Origin: Phycisphaerae bacterium
Lineage (GTDB): Bacteria > Planctomycetota > Phycisphaerae > UBA1845 > UTPLA1
Length of the DNA: 64,000 bases
NCBI GenBank assembly: GCA_023150615.1
Contig: JAKLKO010000005.1
Span: 152,977-216,976 of the forward strand
Direction: 5' to 3'
This document shows, piece by piece, positions 14,202 through 22,530 of this stretch; positions within the stretch are counted from its first letter, which is position 1, and each line of letters opens with the position of its first letter. Both the position numbers and the translations under genes were made by a program. The notes under the pieces are model-generated. The model searched no databases and had not been told where the DNA came from. It saw only the letters and a list, made by a program, of their open reading frames with translations.

Positions 14202-16852
14202 GTCTTGGCCTCGCAGAGGATCCGGGCCGCGTCGCCGACCGGTGCGGCTTCCGCCAGGTCGGCGCGCAGCGAACATCGAATTGTGGTGCCCTTTCCGGGC
14301 GCGGTCTGCGCGATCACTGTGCCGCCGTGCGCCGCGACGATCCCGCGGCAGATGGCCAGTCCGAGTCCGGCCCCCTGCACGTGGTTTTCGCCGACGACGC
14401 CCGAGTTGAGCGCGAACGCCTGCCCGAGCTGCGCCGCCACCTCGGGCGGCATGCCACAGCCCGTGTCGCTGACGGTCATCTCGACCCGCCGGCCGTCGGC
14501 GCATGTCCGGCCGGTCACGTCGACGCGGATCGAACCGGCCCGCGTGTGCTTGCACGAATTGCTCAGGAGGTTGACGAGCAGTCGCCGGATCGCGGCGGCG
14601 TCTCCGTTCATCTGCACGTCCTCCGGAGTTACGCGAACCTTTAGCTCCACGTTCGATTCATCGACCAGCGGCCGAACCGTGTCGATCGCTGCCCCGCAGG
14701 TCTCCGCCAGGTCCACCGTCGTCCAGTTCCATTGCGCCGCGCCGCTGTTCAGCCGCGCCACCTCGAGCAGGTCGCCGACGAGTCCGGCCATGCGGATCGC
14801 CTCGTCGTGGATGCCCTTGAGAAACGTGTCGAACTCCGCAGTTTCGCGCGCCGCATCCATCAGCAGGAACTCCGCCATGGCGCGAAGCCCGGCCAGCGGT
14901 GTGCGCAGCTCGTGGCCGACAATGCCGAGGACGCGCTCCTGCGCGCGGATGGCCTGCTCAAGGTGGTCATGTTCCTGTTCGATGCGCAGGCGCGTCAGGC
15001 GTTCGGTCTCCAGTCGCTTGCGCTCCGTGATGTTCTCGTGCGCGACGACGAGCCGCACGGCCTCGCCCTCGCCGAAGCGCGTCACGTTCACCGTGAACCA
15101 GCGCTGCTCCTCGGGACTGTGACACGGGTACTCGAGGCAATAACTGTTCAGCTCGCCCCGCGCGATCGATCGCATCGCATTCGCCATTTCGATGGCGCGC
15201 TCCGAGTCCGCGCCCACCGCGCGCTCGCAAACCTCGACGTAATTGCGCCCGACGCACCAGTTCGGGCAGCGCAAGCCGTTCGACTTCGCGAACCGCCGCC
15301 ACGCTTCGTTCACGGCCAGGACGCGCCCCTCGCGGTCAAGGATGGCGACGTGGTCCGTCAGCGCATCGACTGTGGCCTGGAGCATGTTGTAGGATTGCTC
15401 GCGCTCGGCGGCGATGCGGCGCTCGACAATGCCCAGCGCCAGGTAGTTCGCAACCGCCGCCAGCGAACGCATCGTCATTCCCGACATCCGTTTTCGCGAG
15501 AACATGGCGACCACGCCAACGAGCTCGTCGCCGTGCAGGAGTGGATAGCCCGCGAAACTGACCATCTTCTCGCGAAGGGCCCATTCCTGGTTGCCGACGT
15601 AGTGATCACCGATGACGTTGTTCGTCAGGTGCGGCTTGCGACTCGCCGCAATGCGACCGATCTTGAACGCCCCGAGCGGAACTCGGGCATGCCCGCCGTC
15701 GATGTGCGTGTAGAGGCCCGCGCTGGCCTTGAGCTCGAGCATCGCGTCGCCTTCGTGGTAGGTCCAGATCCGCGCAAAGGCCACATCGAGTCGATCGACG
15801 AACGCCTGGGCACAGCGCTGCAGCGACTCGTGGAGCGCCCGACCCGGTGCCACGGCGAGCGCGATGTCGGCCGCCAGCGCCGTGACGTTCGATCGTTCGT
15901 CGAGCTGCCGTGTCAGCTCGGCGTCCAGCGGGACGATGATCCAGTAATAAATGAGCGGCGAGGAAAACACCGTCATCAGCGTCGCGGTCACGAGGGCACG
16001 GACCCAGTCGGGCAGGCCGCCGAAGGCCGGCATCAGGCAGAAGAGGACGGCCTCGCAAGTCAGCACGACGGCGGCGATCTTGACGATCGCGGCGCGGAGT
16101 TTCGCCGTGTGCTCGGCGGCGTGGCTTCGCGTGCGTCGGACGATCAGCCACACCAGCAGCGGCACGGCGATGCTCAGAACGGCGAGCAGGACGGTGGTCT
16201 GCCACAGCGCGGACTGCGCCGCGGCCACGCGCTCATCGAGCGGCCGGATCACCTCGACGAAACCGGCCACGTCGCCGACTTGCCAGTCCCGCTTGGTGCT
16301 GGCCGGGTTGTTGTTGTGGCACATCGTGCAGGTCTCTGACATCTGCTCGGCCACGGCGTAACGAAGCGACGGCCGGCCCTGGAACGTCTCGAACCGATAG
16401 AACGGCCGCTCGGGCGCGCGTCGTAGTTCGGCGAACGCCTCGCGCTCGAAGCCGTCCATTTCGGGGCGTCCCGCCCGCCACGGGAACGGATGATCGCCGC
16501 GGAGCCGGATCACCGCTCCGGGTCGGATCGACTCGTATTCGGCGGCGAGGTTGGCGAAGAACGTGGCCGGTGGCGGAATGGCCAGGCCGCGCTCCTTGTA
16601 GTCGTGGGCGACGGCGACGCCCTGGTCCCGCAGATGAGCGACGATCTCGCGGTCGTAGATCTTCCGCACGAGCAGCAGCGCGCGGGCGTGCAGTTCCGAT
16701 CCCTGAAGCGCCATCGCTTCGGTGAGGTTTTGGGTGCGCCGATTGAGGACCCAGAGACCGCTGAGCAGCAGCCCCGCGATCAGCGAAAAGAGCAGGGCCG
16801 ACGCGGCGCCCGGCCGTCGCAGCGTCCGGCTCGTGGATGACGTAGACGTCAT
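14198..16852 (-). CDS. Sensor histidine kinase with periplasmic c-heme (DUF3365-like) domain, GAF and PAS
   Basis: The 884-residue membrane kinase starts at ATG 16852 with GGAGG about 9 bases upstream. A first span lies at about 18-36. The extracytoplasmic domain (about 40-215) matches the Tll0287-like/DUF3365 type and contains the c-type heme motif CTMCH. Two or three more spans follow (about 220-310). A GAF domain (about 330-480) and a PAS domain (VDALTDHVAILDREGRVLAVNEAW) come next. HisKA has the phospho-acceptor VGHELRTPL, and the HATPase domain has N (LLSNSCKH), G1 (DTGCGMP) and G2 (GAGLGLAI). It is probably a redox- or gas-responsive sensor. The 4-base overlap with the HDOD regulator gene makes them a cognate pair. 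Confidence 0.9.
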   Translation of the reverse strand: MTSTSSTSRTLRRPGAASALLFSLIAGLLLSGLWVLNRRTQNLTEAMALQGSELHARALLLVRKIYDREIVAHLRDQGVAVAHDYKERGLAIPPPATFFANLAAEYESIRPGAVIRLRGDHPFPWRAGRPEMDGFEREAFAELRRAPERPFYRFETFQGRPSLRYAVAEQMSETCTMCHNNNPASTKRDWQVGDVAGFVEVIRPLDERVAAAQSALWQTTVLLAVLSIAVPLLVWLIVRRTRSHAAEHTAKLRAAIVKIAAVVLTCEAVLFCLMPAFGGLPDWVRALVTATLMTVFSSPLIYYWIIVPLDAELTRQLDERSNVTALAADIALAVAPGRALHESLQRCAQAFVDRLDVAFARIWTYHEGDAMLELKASAGLYTHIDGGHARVPLGAFKIGRIAASRKPHLTNNVIGDHYVGNQEWALREKMVSFAGYPLLHGDELVGVVAMFSRKRMSGMTMRSLAAVANYLALGIVERRIAAEREQSYNMLQATVDALTDHVAILDREGRVLAVNEAWRRFAKSNGLRCPNWCVGRNYVEVCERAVGADSERAIEMANAMRSIARGELNSYCLEYPCHSPEEQRWFTVNVTRFGEGEAVRLVVAHENITERKRLETERLTRLRIEQEHDHLEQAIRAQERVLGIVGHELRTPLAGLRAMAEFLLMDAARETAEFDTFLKGIHDEAIRMAGLVGDLLEVARLNSGAAQWNWTTVDLAETCGAAIDTVRPLVDESNVELKVRVTPEDVQMNGDAAAIRRLLVNLLSNSCKHTRAGSIRVDVTGRTCADGRRVEMTVSDTGCGMPPEVAAQLGQAFALNSGVVGENHVQGAGLGLAICRGIVAAHGGTVIAQTAPGKGTTIRCSLRADLAEAAPVGDAARILCEAKT

Positions 16853-17171
16853 TCGCAGGTCCTCCGACTCCGTCCGGCGTCGACTCCGCTCGGACGAATC
16901 GCGCGGTACCGGTTTCGCCCGCAGACGATCCGAAGCGCAACGACGCGTGCGGCGACGCGCTTCGTCCGCGGAGGGACCCCATCGGGCTATCGGTGCTACG
17001 GACCTGCGGCGTGACGTATCCGGCGAGGATCAGAGACGTTTTCGGGGCGTCTGATAACGCCGATCGATCGAGCTGTTCCGACCGGGAGTTATCGCGTCAT
17101 GGGCGCTCCGCGCTGTTCAGGATTGCGTGTGGCTGAATCATTCGAGCCCGACGGATTGACCGTGCCGCGCG
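16853..17171. other. Intergenic region upstream of the sensor kinase
   Basis: These 319 bases contain the sensor kinase ribosome site (GGAGG near 16860). I see no gene, terminator stem or recognisable promoter in the rest. Confidence 0.5.
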
Positions 17172-18398
17172 CTACCGCGCCCCCGGCGCATCCACCCCGC
17201 CGCCCTCCCGGCTCACCCAAGTCAGGTGGTAGTCCCGGTCCTCGATCTCGTGTGCCACGGTCGTCAACCGCAACTGCTTGTACGTATCGCACATCACCGC
17301 CAGCTCGCTCGTGCGGTCCGTGCCGACGCTCTTCTCGTACGTCCCCGGGTGCGGCCCGTGCGGAATACCCGCCGGGTGCAGGCTGATCGAGCCGGACATG
17401 ATGCCGCGGCGACTCGTGAAGTTCCCGGCCACGTAAAAGAGGATCTCATCCATGTGCACGCTGGCGTGGCCGTACGGGCAGGGAATGGCCTTCACGTCGC
17501 CGCGCTGGAAGTAGTCGACCTTCCGCGGAACGAACGAGCACACGACGAAGTTGTTGCCCGCAAACGTCAGGTGGATCGTCGGCGGCAGGTGGATCGTTGA
17601 CGTCTTCGGCTGATAGTCGTGGATGTTGAATGCGAAGGGATAGACGAATCCATCCCAGCCCACGACCTCGACCGGGAAGTGCGGGTGCAGGTGCACCGTC
17701 AGCACGTCCTCGCGCTTCACGACAAGCTTGAACGGCGCCTTTCCGTGTTCCGCCTCGTGGTAGGTCAGCAGCGACTGCGGCGCGCGGAAGTCACGATGTG
17801 AATATGGCGCGTACATCGTGATCTGGCCGGAGCGGTTGCGCCACTCCTTCGGGATGTCGATGAACTGCGTGCCCTCGAAGACGAGGAACTCGGGCGCGGC
17901 GCCGTCGTCCCAGCGGATGCGATAGGGCGTGGCCCGCGGGATGTGTACGTAATCGTGCTCGCGGAAGGGCAGGACGCCGAAGAGCGTCTCGAATCGGCCG
18001 GTGCCCTTGAAGACGAAGTAGAGTTCGTCGCCGTCGCCGTTGGCGAAGAAGCGCGGCGAGCGCTCCGTCGGCTTGACCATGCTGATCTGTACGTCGGCGT
18101 TGAACATCAGCACGCGCCGCGCGTCGAGAAAGTCGCCCTTGAGCCGCAGGTCGAAGGTCTTGATGTGCCGCCGGTGGAGCGGCTGCTCGCCCAGCGGCTC
18201 GAACGGGCAGAAGCCCGGGATGGCGAGCTTCTCGACGGCGTTCTCGTCCGTGGGCGGCACGCGGTAGTAGAGGATGCTGAACGGGCCTTCGAAGCCCTCG
18301 CGGGTGTGGCAATGCTCCATGAGGAGCTTGCCCTGCTCATCGTGAAAGGTCGTATGAGGCTTGGGCGGGACTCGGCCGAGCTGCATGCGATGGATCAT
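17172..18398 (-). CDS. hmgA: Homogentisate 1,2-dioxygenase
   Basis: This 408-residue iron-dependent cupin-type dioxygenase opens the ring of homogentisate in tyrosine/phenylalanine catabolism. Visible family features are DELYFVFKGTG in the N-terminal cupin half, HLHPHFPVEVVGWDGFVYPFAF in two adjacent blocks, and the C-terminal metal-binding region YGHASVHMDEILFYV with SLHPAGIPHGPHPGTYEKS. The C-terminal segment ELAVMCDTYKQLRLT also matches. The length is slightly below the usual 430-450. ATG 18398 follows an AGGAGCC site. No maiA, fahA or hppD gene is next to it, so the rest of the pathway must lie elsewhere. A bare TATAAT precedes it. Confidence 0.87.
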   Translation of the reverse strand: MIHRMQLGRVPPKPHTTFHDEQGKLLMEHCHTREGFEGPFSILYYRVPPTDENAVEKLAIPGFCPFEPLGEQPLHRRHIKTFDLRLKGDFLDARRVLMFNADVQISMVKPTERSPRFFANGDGDELYFVFKGTGRFETLFGVLPFREHDYVHIPRATPYRIRWDDGAAPEFLVFEGTQFIDIPKEWRNRSGQITMYAPYSHRDFRAPQSLLTYHEAEHGKAPFKLVVKREDVLTVHLHPHFPVEVVGWDGFVYPFAFNIHDYQPKTSTIHLPPTIHLTFAGNNFVVCSFVPRKVDYFQRGDVKAIPCPYGHASVHMDEILFYVAGNFTSRRGIMSGSISLHPAGIPHGPHPGTYEKSVGTDRTSELAVMCDTYKQLRLTTVAHEIEDRDYHLTWVSREGGGVDAPGAR

Positions 18399-18422
18399 GT
18401 CGACGGCTCCTGTTCGGAGGGG

Positions 18423-18428
18423 ATTATA
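18423..18428 (-). promoter_or_regulatory. Perfect -10 (TATAAT) upstream of hmgA
   Basis: On the minus strand TATAAT ends 24 bases before the hmgA ATG, giving a predicted leader of about 18 bases that includes the AGGAGCC site. No good -35 stands at 16-18 bases, so an activator may be needed. Confidence 0.45.
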
Positions 18429-18522
18429 ACCGGTTCGAGCGCGGCGATTCCGCCGGCCGCTCGCGCAGCGGAAACGGATGCGCCGCGGCGCGGATCGTGC
18501 AGCGAATCGGCGCCGAGTGATG

Positions 18523-20517
18523 CTACGGGCAGGCCGTATTGGGATCGGTCGCGAGCTTGCTGACGAACGCCGCGAGGTCGCCGGCCGTGTCGACGTCGGC
18601 CGTCATCGTGTTGCCGTTCAGGTCGCTGACAAGGCAGTCGGTGCTCGTGAGCACGCAATCGACGAAGCCGTTCGTGTCGAGACCATCGACGCGTCCGTCG
18701 CCGTTGAAGTCGCCGGCGCAGCGGATGAGCACGACGGCCCATCCCGCGCGGATCATGCCGCCGCCGTCGATCGCGCGGATCGGAAACGCGTCAAATCCGT
18801 AATAGCCGCCGTCCGGCGTGTAGACGAGTTGCGTTGCGCCGTTCACCGTGACGGCCGTGCCGTGCGAACCGGGACCGGTGACGAGGTATGTGTGCGAATC
18901 CGTGAGATTCGGATCGGCCGTGAGCGGCGACGTCGGCGCAGTGGGGAGCGGATCGACGGCGAAGAGCCGCGCGTGCGTGGCCGTCGGCGCGACGTTTCCT
19001 GTCGGGGCCGGGAACGCCGATGTGAGCGTGAGCGTTGTGGTCTGCACACCGTTGGAGCCTGGATTGCCTGGGCTCGCCCCACCCGGACCCGCCGGGCCGA
19101 GGTTGGTGGTCGGTGCGTTCAGGCTGACGGCGGCCGAGACGGTCCGCGCGACTGCGGCCGACGAGCCGCCCGCCCCGCCTCCGCCATGTCCGCCGTTACC
19201 ACCCGTGCCGCCGTTTCCACCGTTTCCGCCGGGACCGCCATCATCCGCGCCGGGTCCGCCGCTTGCGCCGGCGCCGCCGGAATTGCCGCTGCCCCGGTTG
19301 CCGCCCGCGCCGCCTGCAGCGCCGCCGACGGTGTTGAAGATGCAGTCGGTCGTGTTGATCGTGCCATCATTTGCCACGATCGCGACGGAAGAGCCGCCGT
19401 GCCCGCCGCCGGTACCGCCCGTGCCGGGGTAACCGCCCTCACCGCCACCCCCGCCGCCGCCGCCGCGGTCAGCGTTGCAGAAGAGGTCGCTCCGACCCCC
19501 GCCGCCACCTCCACCGCCCCCGCCGCCTCCGCCGGGACTTCCGATCGAGCCAGCGCCGCCGTCGCCAAATGGCGGCGTTCCGCCAAGGCCGTCCGCACCG
19601 GCTGCGCCGGGAGCGCCGGATTGTCCCGCCGCACCCGGGTTGCCGCCGCCGAAGCATGCATCGTCTTGTCCGCCAATTCCGCCGACACCGCCGGCGCCTC
19701 CTCCGGGCGCGGTTAGGCCCGGGCCGCCGGTCTGTCCGTCCGCCGTGTTGTATCCGCCGATGCCGCCGAAGCCCCCGCGTTGCGGCGAGCCGATCCCAAA
19801 ACCGCCGGGTGTGCCGCCGCCGCCGTTTCCCGAGCAGCCGTTGCAGCCGCCCTGGCCGCTCGAGCCTGCTTGCCCGGGTGCCCCGAGGGAGCCGTTGGTG
19901 CCCGCCACGCCGTTGCCGCCGAGTCCGGCGGTGAGTGTGCAGCGCGCCAGGTTGAGCGTCGCCGTGTTCGATCGTGCCAGCAGCGCGACCGAGTGTCCCG
20001 AAGGCGATGCGTTGTTGGCCGAAACGAGGCGGAGCCGGTCGATCAGGCTCGCGCTGGTCAGCGCCTGTGCGTAGGTTCCGATGGTTGAGCCGTTGACGAC
20101 GGCCTGGGTGTTGCCGCGCGTCCAGAGGGGCGTGGGATCATAACCGCCGTAGATTGCGACACGGCCGGAAAGGACAAGTGTCTCATTGTACGTTCCGTTG
20201 GCGACGTAGACGTCGCGCGGCGGCGTGAGCAATCGCGCCGCGAGCACGGCCGCGCCGATCGTCTGCATCGGGGCGTCGATCGTGCCGGCGTTCGAGTCTA
20301 GCCCGGTGTTCCTGACAAAGATCGGTCCGCAGCGCATTCCGTCGATGCCGTCGCCGTTGCTGTCGGTAAACGCGTCGTCTGGCAGGTCGAGCGCGGCCGG
20401 CGGCGGATTCACCAGGCAGGCCGCGTCGATCGCGGTGGCGATGGATGGGACGATCGTAAGGGCCGTCATGGTCGGCAGCGCGACGACGATGAGCGCACGA
20501 AGTGCGCGGTGGCACAT
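18523..20517 (-). CDS. Secreted glycine-rich protein with DUF1565-like N terminus and dockerin-like C terminus
   Basis: The 664-residue protein starts at ATG 20517; GAGGAGGG lies about 8 bases upstream. It has a signal peptide (1-30) and a Ca-binding-like DSNGDGIDG near residue 55. The region GPIFVRNTGLDSNAGTIDAP with DVYVANGTYNE is the start typical of right-handed beta-helix (DUF1565-like) surface proteins. Residues of about 210-470 are dominated by GGxGG repeats reminiscent of PGRS proteins, including a 13-glycine run. The C terminus carries paired dockerin/EF-hand-like repeats (AGDFNGDGRVDGLD and SDLNGNTMTADVD). It is likely exported and surface-attached. The beta-helix and Gly-rich middle suggest a structural role; no catalytic motif is seen. 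Confidence 0.8.
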   Translation of the reverse strand: MCHRALRALIVVALPTMTALTIVPSIATAIDAACLVNPPPAALDLPDDAFTDSNGDGIDGMRCGPIFVRNTGLDSNAGTIDAPMQTIGAAVLAARLLTPPRDVYVANGTYNETLVLSGRVAIYGGYDPTPLWTRGNTQAVVNGSTIGTYAQALTSASLIDRLRLVSANNASPSGHSVALLARSNTATLNLARCTLTAGLGGNGVAGTNGSLGAPGQAGSSGQGGCNGCSGNGGGGTPGGFGIGSPQRGGFGGIGGYNTADGQTGGPGLTAPGGGAGGVGGIGGQDDACFGGGNPGAAGQSGAPGAAGADGLGGTPPFGDGGAGSIGSPGGGGGGGGGGGGGRSDLFCNADRGGGGGGGGEGGYPGTGGTGGGHGGSSVAIVANDGTINTTDCIFNTVGGAAGGAGGNRGSGNSGGAGASGGPGADDGGPGGNGGNGGTGGNGGHGGGGAGGSSAAVARTVSAAVSLNAPTTNLGPAGPGGASPGNPGSNGVQTTTLTLTSAFPAPTGNVAPTATHARLFAVDPLPTAPTSPLTADPNLTDSHTYLVTGPGSHGTAVTVNGATQLVYTPDGGYYGFDAFPIRAIDGGGMIRAGWAVVLIRCAGDFNGDGRVDGLDTNGFVDCVLTSTDCLVSDLNGNTMTADVDTAGDLAAFVSKLATDPNTACP

Positions 20518-20563
20518 GGATCGTCCCTCCTCTCAAGAGGATTGATTGTCCGGCCGTCCGCTC

Positions 20564-20593
20564 ATCGTACTCGGAATTCGCGTTGCGATGCAA
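20564..20593 (-). promoter_or_regulatory. Putative sigma-70-type promoter of the glycine-rich gene
   Basis: On the minus strand TTGCAT (20593-20588) is separated by 18 bases from TACGAT (20569-20564). The predicted start is near 20557, giving a leader of about 40 bases that carries the GGAGG site. Confidence 0.42.
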
Positions 20594-20692
20594 TTGCATT
20601 CTGGTGCGGACGGCGACACGACTTGGCGGGCCGCGAGACGCCGGCCGATACCGCGCGCCGCGTCGATGGGCCCCGGGCCGGTTCGCGTTCTG

Positions 20693-20715
20693 GCATCCGG
20701 CATCTTGCCGGATGC
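20693..20715. terminator. Perfect 10-bp hairpin, possible terminator
   Basis: GCATCCGGCA (20693-20702) and TGCCGGATGC (20706-20715) are exact reverse complements around a 3-base TCT loop. There is no T-tract on either side. It lies about 195 bases past the end of the small conserved gene, so a termination role is uncertain. Confidence 0.4.
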
Positions 20716-20910
20716 GCGGTGCTCACGGCGCCTTTGGACAAGGCTGGCACGTGGTCCAACCGCTCGTGCGAGGTCCGGTTTCCGAAGACAGTTCGCGTGT
20801 GTGTTCTGCGGTTGCGCCCGCCGGAGGTGGAAGGAAGTCGGCGTGAACGGGAGAGGCCCTCGCAACAGCGCGCGTGGAATGGTCCCTTTGCACCATGGCG
20901 ACATGCCGAA

Positions 20911-21285
20911 TTACTGGCCAGTGGTTGTGTCTCGATCGCGCGGCGAACCCGCGCGGATGCGAACAGGATCGGGAAAGTCGCGGTACAGCGCGCTCCGCAC
21001 GTCCTTGACCATCGAGTACATGCGGACGTGCAGACGCTCGATCTCCCCGCTGCGCGTCGCGACGAGATCGAACGCATCCTCGAGCTGCCCGAGTCGCTCA
21101 ATCTCGATCGAGATCTGGAACTCCCCCAGCTCGCTCGGGCCGAAGCCGTACTTCCGCCGACGCACGTGGTAGTCGTGCAGCAGCCCGCGCTGCTTGAGAT
21201 ACCCGAGGTAGCCGTGAACGGCCTCGACGAACTCCAGGTCCTTGTGCGAATCGACGAGGTTGCACCAGATCTCGAAGTGGTTCAT
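20911..21285 (-). CDS. Small conserved protein, resembles DUF6614 family
   Basis: The 124-residue protein starts at ATG 21285 with GGAG about 7 bases upstream. The frame reads NHFEIWCNLVDSHKDLEF, then GYLGYLKQRGLLHDYHVRRRKYGFG, ELGEFQISIEIE, and a C-terminal block with ATRSGEIERLHVRMYSMV and ALYRDFPDP. This mixed alpha/beta pattern (a ferredoxin-like ACT or dabb-type impression) recalls the uncharacterised DUF6614 family. I recall that family only from its general look and cannot confirm it. It is divergent from the phosphotransferase-like gene. No function is proposed. Confidence 0.72.
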   Translation of the reverse strand: MNHFEIWCNLVDSHKDLEFVEAVHGYLGYLKQRGLLHDYHVRRRKYGFGPSELGEFQISIEIERLGQLEDAFDLVATRSGEIERLHVRMYSMVKDVRSALYRDFPDPVRIRAGSPRDRDTTTGQ

Positions 21286-21404
21286 GCCGCGCTCCGGACA
21301 TCCGACGTTCCGCGGCCGGAGCGCTCCGGCCGGCGGGATTCGTTCGCGGATTGTACGCCAGACCGGCCGCGCGGGTTCGCGCAAGGCAGTGAGAATGGGC
21401 GGAC

Positions 21405-21433
21405 TTGGGCGGTCGGCAACCGCGGCCTACACT
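21405..21433 (+). promoter_or_regulatory. Putative promoter that would give a leaderless or near-leaderless transcript
   Basis: TTGGGC (21405-21410), a 17-base spacer and TACACT (21428-21433) form a plausible sigma-70 promoter. Transcription would begin at about 21440, at or next to the GTG start at 21441. Confidence 0.42.
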
Positions 21434-21440
21434 AGAGGTC

Positions 21441-22490
21441 GTGACCGAGCAGCGCGAGAAGCTGAGCGCCGAAGAGCTGGCGATCGTCCTGAGTCATTAC
21501 GACCTGGGGCTGGTGCAGGAGGTGCGCGAGTTCGCGCGCGGGTCGCACCGCGCGCCGAAGGTCACCATCCGCACCGATCGCGGCCGGTTCATCCTCAAGC
21601 GCCGGCCGGCTGGCAAGAACGACCCGTACCGCGTGGCGTTCGCGCATGAGCTTCAGAACTACCTGGCGAAGAAGAACTTCCCCCTGCCGCACCTGATCGG
21701 AACGAAGGAAGGCAACATCTCGATGCTGCGGCTCGGTGACCACGTCTACGAAGTGTTCGAGTTCATCCCCGGCGAGCGCTACGACGGCGGGCTGGTGGCG
21801 ACCTATGAGGCCGGCAAGGTGCTCGGGCTCTATCACCGGCTGGTGCGCGAGTATCACCCGAAGTGGACGCCGCCGCGCGGGCACTACCACAACTCGCCTG
21901 TCGTGCGGCAGCAGCTCAAGGAAATCCCCGTGCGATTGCCGGCGAAGGTGCCGATCGACGGGAAGGAAAAGGAACTCGAATCGGTCTGTGCGCAGTTGCG
22001 CGACACGTACGACAACGCGGCCGTCCGGATCGACAAGCTCGGCCTGCCGAAGTGGGAGATGCAGATCGTGCACTCCGACTGGCACCCGGGCAACATGCTC
22101 TTCCGCGAGGGACACGTCGTCGCCGTGATCGACTACGACGCCGCGCGGATCCAGCCGCGCATCACCGACATGGCCAACGGCGTTCTGCAATTCTCGCTCC
22201 AGACCGGCTCGCGCGATCCGGAGACCTGGCCCGCCGAGCCGGACGAGTCGCGCTCGCGCCGTTTCATCCGCGGCTATGATGAGATGGACCAGCTCAGCCT
22301 GGCGGAGCTCGACACGATCCCGCTGCTGATGGTCGAGGCGCTCATCGCCGAGGTATCGCAGCCGATCTGGACGCACGGCACGTTCGCGCGGATCGACGGC
22401 TTCCGCTTTCTGAAGATGGTCGTGCGCAAGACCGACTGGCTCATGAAGTTCGGCAAGCAGTTGACGCAGGACCTGAAAGAAGCGACGTAG
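21441..22490 (+). CDS. Aminoglycoside phosphotransferase / homoserine kinase-like protein
   Basis: The 349-residue protein starts at GTG 21441; AGAGG lies immediately upstream. The N lobe shows GRFILKRRP with a candidate ATP-binding lysine and VYEVFEFIPGERY in the hinge. The catalytic loop IVHSDWHPGNMLF holds the Brenner-type HxDxxxxN pattern and VIDYDAAR the metal-binding Asp. This is the APH fold used by small-molecule kinases such as choline, fructosamine or homoserine kinases and spore-coat CotS-type proteins. The C-terminal helical domain is intact. The substrate cannot be told from sequence. It is preceded by a divergent conserved small gene and followed 40 bases later by a PDZ protein. 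Confidence 0.8.
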   Translation: MTEQREKLSAEELAIVLSHYDLGLVQEVREFARGSHRAPKVTIRTDRGRFILKRRPAGKNDPYRVAFAHELQNYLAKKNFPLPHLIGTKEGNISMLRLGDHVYEVFEFIPGERYDGGLVATYEAGKVLGLYHRLVREYHPKWTPPRGHYHNSPVVRQQLKEIPVRLPAKVPIDGKEKELESVCAQLRDTYDNAAVRIDKLGLPKWEMQIVHSDWHPGNMLFREGHVVAVIDYDAARIQPRITDMANGVLQFSLQTGSRDPETWPAEPDESRSRRFIRGYDEMDQLSLAELDTIPLLMVEALIAEVSQPIWTHGTFARIDGFRFLKMVVRKTDWLMKFGKQLTQDLKEAT

Positions 22491-22530
22491 CGGGGCGAGT
22501 CGCCGGCGTCCGCCGCAACGGGCGCCTCGG

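Larger units (their letters stand above)
20518..20910. other. Intergenic region with a perfect hairpin
   Basis: These 393 bases lie between two minus-strand genes. The right part is downstream of the small conserved protein, and the left part carries the putative promoter and ribosome site of the glycine-rich gene. A perfect 10-bp hairpin is centred at 20704. No supported gene is present. Confidence 0.5.
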
